The notes below the pieces were generated by a model. It was not told the origin of the DNA and did not search any database. It was given only the letters and a program-made list of their open reading frames with translations. From an uncultured Candidatus Melainabacteria bacterium (GTDB lineage: Bacteria > Cyanobacteriota > Vampirovibrionia > Gastranaerophilales > Gastranaerophilaceae): a DNA stretch of 16,900 nt. The DNA is taken from the NCBI GenBank assembly GCA_934717895.1, contig CAKUZO010000038.1, positions 1 through 16,900 on the forward strand. Direction: 5' to 3'. Positions 12,965 through 16,900 of this stretch are shown piece by piece. Made by a program: the position numbers and the translations under genes. Every line of letters starts with the position of its first letter. The stretch's first letter is position 1.

Positions 12965-13079
12965 GTGAGACGTGAAAGGTGAAACGTGAAAAGACCATTA
13001 CAAAAGTTGATATTAGTATAATTTTACTAAAAATGCTTTTATGTAAAGAACTTTTCACTTCTCACTTTTCACGTTTCAC
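12965..13079. repeat. Large inverted repeat between rpsB and tsf
   Basis: The arms 12965-12993 and 13051-13079 (29 bases each) pair at 25 positions plus two G-U wobbles and enclose a 57-base loop. Each arm is itself built of GTGAAA-type short repeats (GTGAAACGTGAAAAG). A TATAAT (13017-13022) lies in the loop. In the mRNA this would be a very stable hairpin just after the rpsB stop and 26 bases before tsf. It resembles a miniature mobile repeat or an attenuator. Confidence 0.8.
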
Positions 13080-13105
13080 TTAATATAAATAAGGAGAAAT
13101 ATTAA

Positions 13106-13969
13106 ATGAACATTACAGCTCAAATGGTAAAAGAACTCCGTGATAAAACAGGTGCTGGTATGATGGACGCTAAAAAAGCACTTGTTGAAACTGACGGTGA
13201 TATGGAAAAAGCAATGGAAGTCCTTCGCCAAAAAGGCATGGCTTCTGCTGATAAAAAAATGGGCAGAATCGCTGCTGAAGGCGTTGTAACTTCTGCTATT
13301 CTTGACAATTGCGGTGCAATGGTTGAATTGAACTGTGAAACAGACTTCGTTGCTAAAAACGAAGAATTTAAAGAATTAGCTAACAACTTGGCAGAATTTG
13401 TTGCAACTTCAAACCCTGCTGATGTTGATGCGCTTCTTGCTTCAACTTGCCCTAAATGCGGTAAAGTTGTTTCTGAAATTATCAAAGAAAAAATCGCTTC
13501 TATCGGCGAAAAAATTACTTTCAGAAGATTTGTTCGTTATGAAGGCAACACTGCTTCTTACATTCACAACGGCAAAATCGGTGTTCTTATCGAAACAGAC
13601 AACAAAGATGCTGAATTGATGAACGATATCTGCTTGCACATTGCATCATCTGCACCAGAATTCATCACAAGAGCAGAAATCCCTCAATCAGTTATCGACC
13701 ACGAAACAGAAGTTGAAATGGGTAAAGAAGATCTTCAAAAGAAACCTGAACAAATCAGAGCTAAAATCGTTGAAGGTCGTGTAAACAAACTTATGTCACA
13801 CAGAGTTCTTCTTGAACAACCTTTCATCAAAAATCCTGACGTAACTGTTGGACAATTGATTGAAGGTAAATTGAACGTTAAAGCTTTCACAAGATATATG
13901 CTTGGTGAAGGACTTGAAAAACGTCAAGAAAACTTCGCTGACGAAGTTATGAGCCAAGTAAAAGGCTAG
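13106..13969 (+). CDS. tsf: Translation elongation factor Ts
   Basis: EF-Ts is the guanine nucleotide exchange factor that reloads EF-Tu with GTP. The N-terminal UBA-like domain (MVKELRDKTGAGMMDAKKALVETDGDMEKAMEVLRQKG) is followed by the signature GAMVELNCETDFVAKNEEFKELA and two exchange-core subdomains. The 287-residue length is normal. A CPKCGK pair sits at about residues 113-118, at the point where the core domain begins; most well-known EF-Ts lack it, and it could bind metal or form a disulfide. AAGGAG lies nine bases before the ATG. A TATAAT in the intergenic repeat may give it a second promoter. Terminator structures follow directly after the stop. Confidence 0.97.
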   Translation: MNITAQMVKELRDKTGAGMMDAKKALVETDGDMEKAMEVLRQKGMASADKKMGRIAAEGVVTSAILDNCGAMVELNCETDFVAKNEEFKELANNLAEFVATSNPADVDALLASTCPKCGKVVSEIIKEKIASIGEKITFRRFVRYEGNTASYIHNGKIGVLIETDNKDAELMNDICLHIASSAPEFITRAEIPQSVIDHETEVEMGKEDLQKKPEQIRAKIVEGRVNKLMSHRVLLEQPFIKNPDVTVGQLIEGKLNVKAFTRYMLGEGLEKRQENFADEVMSQVKG

Positions 13970-13995
13970 GGACGAAGTCCCTCTCCCATTGGGAC
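13969..13995 (+). other. Alternating hairpin at the tsf stop codon
   Basis: GGGAC (13969-13973) pairs with GTCCC (13977-13981) around GAA. A second GGGAC (13991-13995) could pair with the same GTCCC instead, giving two exclusive hairpins. The first begins on the last base of the stop codon. Confidence 0.4.
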
Positions 13996-14004
13996 AATTT
14001 TAGT

Positions 14005-14060
14005 AAAGGCGCTATCTATGGATTTGGTGGAATTCTGCCAATTTTGTAGGTGGCGCTTTT
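14005..14060 (+). terminator. Terminator of the rpsB-tsf operon
   Basis: A 14-pair stem with three G-U wobbles (14005-14018 with 14047-14060) ends in TTTT. The 28-base loop holds a near-palindrome around GAATTC (14025-14040) that can fold as an inner hairpin. The position, 36 bases after tsf, fits an operon end. Confidence 0.65.
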
Positions 14061-14148
14061 ATGTATTCTCGAAATATCAAAGATGATGCAATGAAAAGCT
14101 TCTCGCCCTCTGTTAGGGAAAGAAAGAGAGTGGGTAGACGATATTTAA

Positions 14149-14216
14149 TCATTCTGATACCTTAAAAAATTTCCCCAAGCGAATAGCGAGGGGATAAATT
14201 TTCTTGTGATTCAGAA
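14149..14216. repeat. Long imperfect hairpin with the repeat core GCGAATAGCGA
   Basis: The outer arms ATTCTGA and TCAGAAT and the inner arms AAAATTTCCCC and GGGGATAAATTTT enclose AAGCGAATAGCGA. The core GCGAATAGCGA and the flanking CATTCTGA are shared with the repeat near pilin 1 (8271-8295). It lies just downstream of pilin-like gene 2 and could serve as its terminator. Confidence 0.6.
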
Positions 14217-14236
14217 TCTAATTTAAACTCAAAAAT

Positions 14237-15061
14237 TTACCACGGATAATCCGATTTTATTTTCCACCCATCACGAATGATTTTTGCTGAGCAATAATTG
14301 CCATTTGCATTACAAATATTATTAATATGACTTGTTTCACAGTTCGCACATGATGGTCTGGCAATTCCTTTCTCAAAATCAACTTCAAAATTAAACACGT
14401 CTTTGCCATAAGTATTTGGAGGTTTTATTCCATTTATATCAACCCTAACCGTTTGCGATGTACCATATACAGCCACATTACCATTCTCTCCTGCTTTCCA
14501 ACTCATTATTGACACAGCATAAGTAGTACCGTCAATTGTCGAGAAAAATATTCTACCATTATCATAAATTGTGCCAATTGAATGAATCTCAAGACTTCCA
14601 TTTATGTATTTATATTGATTTTTGCTATTATTGAGCAGAGGACCAGTATGATCAGGATAAGCGTTTACACCATTGAAATATGGTAACCAATATGTGGCAA
14701 AAAATGTTTCAACTGTTGTGGCATTAACTGCTTCACCAGCCACTAAGTCAATTGAACCGTTATCAGCAATTGATTTTTGAGCTACTTGACCAAGGATAGA
14801 ATATGCTTTTTGAAGTCTGGTTATTGTAACATGTTTTTGGTAATTTTTAATGACTGTTGGAAGAGTTAGTGCAGCAACAACACCGATTATGCCGAGGGTG
14901 ATTAAGACCTCTGCCAAAGTAAACGCGACTCGACGAAACTTGTCGCAGTGGGCTACGTGCGTAGCACCGCTTCCTACCTGCTTAGCTGCCTCAAATACCG
15001 TCTTCACCTCTAAGCCACCATCTCCAAGGTTGCCCCCCCCCGAAGGCGTTCTCTTTATCAA
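14237..15061 (-). CDS. Type IV pilin-like / pseudopilin protein 2, possibly phase-variable
   Basis: The prepilin motif RRVA|FTLAEVLITLGIIGVVAALTLPTVI has Phe +1 and Glu +5, again with Ala instead of Gly before the cut. YQKHVTITRLQKAYSILGQVAQ follows, then a globular domain with VRVDINGIKPPNTYGKDVFNFEV, the same motif as in the pilin at 6928. The end is Cys-rich (CANCETSHINNICNANGNYC), suggesting disulfides outside the cell. Coordinates run to the first in-frame TTG (15061), but the better start is ATG 15071, with GGAAAGG upstream, in a different frame: Met-Lys-Arg-Leu-Asp-Lys-Glu-Asn-Ala-Phe, then 9 Gs. With 8 or 11 Gs it would be continuous and give a leader of about 50 residues containing AAKQVGS, like pilin 1. 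As sequenced, the ATG frame ends at a TGA about 13 codons after the tract. Confidence 0.85.
   Translation of the reverse strand: MIKRTPSGGGNLGDGGLEVKTVFEAAKQVGSGATHVAHCDKFRRVAFTLAEVLITLGIIGVVAALTLPTVIKNYQKHVTITRLQKAYSILGQVAQKSIADNGSIDLVAGEAVNATTVETFFATYWLPYFNGVNAYPDHTGPLLNNSKNQYKYINGSLEIHSIGTIYDNGRIFFSTIDGTTYAVSIMSWKAGENGNVAVYGTSQTVRVDINGIKPPNTYGKDVFNFEVDFEKGIARPSCANCETSHINNICNANGNYCSAKIIRDGWKIKSDYPW
15033..15041. repeat. Homopolymer tract C9 (G9 on the pilin coding strand)
   Basis: Nine consecutive C on the plus strand, placed right after the codons Asn-Ala-Phe of pilin-like gene 2, matching the position of the C10 tract at 8015-8024 in pilin-like gene 1. Confidence 0.95.
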
Positions 15062-15071
15062 GCCTCTTCAT
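15042..15071 (-). other. Probable true start of pilin-like gene 2, out of frame
   Basis: ATG 15071 with the ribosome binding site GGAAAGG six bases upstream opens Met-Lys-Arg-Leu-Asp-Lys-Glu-Asn-Ala-Phe and then enters the G tract. The last residues match the start region of pilin-like gene 1 (Arg-Asn-Ala-Phe). A tract of 8 or 11 Gs would join this start to the pilin frame. Confidence 0.6.
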
Positions 15072-15138
15072 ACTAAACCTTTCCAAAGTTCATTCCTTCT
15101 TTTATTACTAGAGATTTTGCGAACTTTAATAAAATCTG

Positions 15139-15423
15139 TTATGCAGCGATTGAACCTTTAATTTCTCTGATTAGGTATTCAGCAACCCATTCAAAGTCTT
15201 TGTTTTCTTTTGCTGCTTCTTTTAAATATTTTACGGAAGCGTCACCGATTCTAATCAAAGTCATTGCAACAACGCCTCTTTTTACACCTCTAACAACTTG
15301 AAGCTCGTCTACCAATTGAGGAAGAGCTGATGTGCCAATGCTCACCAATTCGTTTTCCAATTTGTTTTTTGTAACGTTATCTGCATTTTCTAACTTTGAA
15401 AGAATTTCGTTTACTGTTTCCAT
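15139..15423 (-). CDS. Small HEAT-repeat-like protein
   Basis: The 94-residue, all-helical protein begins METVNEILSKLENADNVTKNKLENELVSIG. It continues ALPQLVDELQVVRGVKRGVVAMTLIRIGDASVKYLKEAA, which matches the PBS-lyase HEAT-like pattern of two antiparallel helices with a conserved Arg/Gly turn. These repeats are protein-protein interaction scaffolds, so no catalytic role is expected. Of three possible ATGs I use 15423, because GGAG (15433-15436) lies nine bases before it; starts at 15429 or 15438 would add two or five residues. A TATAAT on this strand (15458-15463) lies upstream. Pilin-like gene 2 follows 68 bases downstream on the same strand, so the two may share a transcript. Confidence 0.78.
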   Translation of the reverse strand: METVNEILSKLENADNVTKNKLENELVSIGTSALPQLVDELQVVRGVKRGVVAMTLIRIGDASVKYLKEAAKENKDFEWVAEYLIREIKGSIAA

Positions 15424-15457
15424 TATCATAATCTCCATTTATCTTATCTATATTCTG

Positions 15458-15463
15458 ATTATA
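15458..15463 (-). promoter_or_regulatory. Possible -10 box of the HEAT-repeat gene
   Basis: A TATAAT on the minus strand 35 bases before the ATG at 15423, with no clear -35. Confidence 0.35.
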
Positions 15464-15586
15464 AACTAAAAAATACATGACTTGGGATTTCCTTACATAA
15501 TCTTTATATCGTTAAAGATAATATAAAGATTTTTATTCACAATGTTAATTTTTGATAAAAATTTAGCAAAATTTTTCTTTTTGAAG

Positions 15587-15592
15587 TATTAT
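15587..15592 (+). promoter_or_regulatory. Possible -10 box of the activase-related gene
   Basis: TATTAT about 24 bases before the GTG start; the AT-rich region upstream has no convincing -35. Confidence 0.3.
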
Positions 15593-15615
15593 AAAAGTAA
15601 CAAAGGGGATTTATT

Positions 15616-16689
15616 GTGGAAAATTCTAAAGAAAATAAAATGACAATAGGGATACCTCGCGGAATGTCCTTTTACAACGATTATCCGTTCTATTACGGCT
15701 TTTTTAGCGACTTGGGTATAAATATTGTGTTATCAGATATAACAACTAAACAAACGATGTCTAGCGGTTCTTCGCTTGTTGTAACTGAAACTTGTTTGCC
15801 AATAAAAATTTATATCGGCCATATTTTGAATTTGATTGATAAAGGTGTGGACAAAATTTTGGTTCCATCTATTCAGTCAATTGCTCCAAAAATTTACAAC
15901 TGCTCAAAAATTCGTGGATTGCCGGATTTGGTTCGAAATGTTGTCAAAAAAGACTTTACTATGATTGAAGCAACTCTTGATAAGTCAGAGAAAAATCAAG
16001 GTTTATATGATTTTCTATTAGAAATGACAAAACCGTTTGGAATTACTGATTTAGACAGAATTAAAAAGGCGTCAAAAGCCGGTTGGCGCACTTATAACAA
16101 CTTCCATGTGATGTCAAAATCCGGTATGAGCTATAAAAAAGCGATGAATTACGCGCTTCAAGGCAAAGTATTTATCGAAAATCAAACAAAGGAATATCCG
16201 ATTTCTATTGCGTTGATTGCGCACGGATATAATATTTTTGACGAACGTGCTTCAATGAAGATTTTTGATAAGTTAGAAAAAATGGACGTTAAGGTTTATT
16301 CTTCTCTTCAATTGTCAAAAGAGCAGATGGACGACGGAATTAAGGCGCTCGGACAAGACATGTACTGGGCAAATGAACGTGAAATGACTGGCGCTGCCGG
16401 ACATTTTATGAAGGATAATAAAATTGACGGAATGATTACTGTTACAGCGTTTGGCTGTGGTCCGGACTCTCTAATGGTAGAGCGAATTACACGTAAGGCA
16501 AAACGATTCAACAAGCCGCTTTTGAATTTAACAATTGATGAGCAAACTGGCGAAGCCGGCTTTATTACACGTTTGGAAGCTTTTGTTGATATGCTTTTCC
16601 GCAAAAAACGTGCCAAAATTATCAACAAAATTGAAATAAATTCAGAGGATTCATATATCCCGAATACAAATTTCATTGAAACAAAATAG
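15616..16689 (+). CDS. Acyl-CoA dehydratase activase-related protein (DUF2229 type)
   Basis: The 357-residue protein matches the DUF2229/COG3580 group related to the activators and subunits of 2-hydroxyacyl-CoA dehydratases and benzoyl-CoA reductases. It has MTIGIPRGMSFYNDYPFYYGFFSDLGINIVLSD (9-41), SSLVVTETCLPIKIYIGHI with a conserved Cys at 60, VPSIQSIAPKIYNCSKIRGLPDLVRN, a middle with IALIAHGYNIFDERASM, and near the C terminus TAFGCGPDSLMVERITR then PLLNLTIDEQTGEAGFITRLEAFVDML. Conserved Cys residues could hold an Fe-S cluster. No ATPase activase domain or dehydratase subunits are adjacent, so this is a stand-alone member whose partner and substrate are unknown. The GTG start follows AAAGGGGA; an ATG nine codons further in is a weaker option. 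It ends at a strong terminator. Confidence 0.85.
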   Translation: MENSKENKMTIGIPRGMSFYNDYPFYYGFFSDLGINIVLSDITTKQTMSSGSSLVVTETCLPIKIYIGHILNLIDKGVDKILVPSIQSIAPKIYNCSKIRGLPDLVRNVVKKDFTMIEATLDKSEKNQGLYDFLLEMTKPFGITDLDRIKKASKAGWRTYNNFHVMSKSGMSYKKAMNYALQGKVFIENQTKEYPISIALIAHGYNIFDERASMKIFDKLEKMDVKVYSSLQLSKEQMDDGIKALGQDMYWANEREMTGAAGHFMKDNKIDGMITVTAFGCGPDSLMVERITRKAKRFNKPLLNLTIDEQTGEAGFITRLEAFVDMLFRKKRAKIINKIEINSEDSYIPNTNFIETK

Positions 16690-16698
16690 TAAAAGAAA

Positions 16699-16735
16699 AA
16701 CCTCCTTTTTTAAGGAGGTTAAATTTTGTTTTTTA
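16699..16735 (+). terminator. Bidirectional terminator after the activase-related gene
   Basis: AACCTCCTT (16699-16707) and AAGGAGGTT (16712-16720) form a perfect 9-bp stem around TTTT. On the plus strand a T-rich stretch follows (TTTTGTTTTTT). On the minus strand the stem is followed by TTTTTCTTTT, an even better tail, so it can stop transcription from both sides. Confidence 0.8.
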
Positions 16736-16851
16736 GGAAGGAATAGGAATATATGCTCTCTTTTATTTAAACGTTCTCTCTTAATATCTCGTGTTATTTA
16801 ATGCTCTCATATATATAAAGTATATAAATAGTATCTAATTTCATAAATAGC

Positions 16852-16867
16852 CCAATTTGTTACAAAA
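16852..16867 (-). repeat. Copy 2 of the shared 16-base motif (TTTTGTAACAAATTGG)
   Basis: Exact minus-strand copy of the motif at 10259-10274. A TATATATATGAG box follows 50 bases downstream on the same strand, and 100 bases further on lies the terminator at 16699-16720. The rest of 16736-16900 is AT-rich with two ATGCTCTC direct repeats and no supportable ORF. Confidence 0.5.
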
Positions 16868-16900
16868 ATTAATACTTGCATTTTTCTATGGGTGGTTTAT

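Noticed and set aside
12965..13079. The rpsB-tsf repeat as a Rho-independent terminator
   Set aside because: It has a 57-base loop and no T run after the 3' arm, so it does not fit a standard terminator.
13120..13485. 121-codon minus-strand ORF opposite tsf
   Set aside because: It is an antisense shadow of a highly conserved gene, with Ser-rich low-complexity product and no ribosome binding site.
1..16900. tRNA, rRNA, origin or attachment sites
   Set aside because: No cloverleaf, rRNA signature, DnaA-box cluster or integrase was seen on either strand.

Overview
The window is AT-rich bacterial DNA with short intergenic gaps. The gene content fits a fermentative anaerobe: a sodium-pumping decarboxylase subunit, Fe-S serine dehydratase, Rex, GlgC, a stand-alone acyl-CoA dehydratase-activase relative, and two type IV pilin-like proteins with the helix start AFTLAEVLITLGIIGVVAA. 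That combination is what I would expect from a gut Gastranaerophilales/'Melainabacteria'-type genome. This placement is inference; no rRNA or tRNA is present to anchor it.

Layout. 1-946: 3' part of an OadB-type decarboxylase beta subunit, closed by a strong terminator. 1040-2985: a PurN-like formyltransferase with a Cys/Gly tail, convergent with a cytosolic-looking LysM protein that carries a duplicated C-terminal domain. 3145-4380: glgC. 4481-5682: two coupled, unrecognised membrane-associated proteins. 5683-6822: a zinc anti-sigma factor and its ECF sigma factor, on the minus strand. 6928-8051: pilin-like gene 1 (minus) with an exceptionally long leader. 8100-8670: a repeat-rich stretch with an inverted partial copy of that leader and a small 46-residue ORF. 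8674-10228: sdaAB-sdaAA. 10354-10563: a small unknown protein. 10621-12003: coaX, convergent and overlapping with rex. 12183-13969: rpsB-tsf. 14237-15071: pilin-like gene 2 (minus). 15139-15423: a small HEAT-repeat protein (minus). 15616-16689: a DUF2229-type activase-related protein.

The most striking signal links the two pilin-like genes. Each has a plausible ATG, then codons for Asn-Ala-Phe, then a pure G tract on the coding strand (10 Gs in gene 1, 9 in gene 2), then an open leader and the pilin domain. In both genes the ATG is out of frame with the pilin as sequenced, and both would be in frame with the same tract lengths (8 or 11). In gene 1 a good promoter (TAGACA-N17-TATAAT) lies just upstream of that ATG. 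This looks like a pair of contingency (phase-variable) pilin genes, both read here in an OFF register, unless the tracts were mis-sequenced. The gene 1 leader also carries palindromic repeats kept open in frame, which recur nearby in inverted orientation and in part beside gene 2.

Other regulation-level points are a hairpin hiding the coaX ribosome binding site and start codon, a large inverted repeat between rpsB and tsf, a dyad in front of the sigma/anti-sigma operon, a probably leaderless rex mRNA, and three convergent gene pairs whose stop codons overlap or abut.
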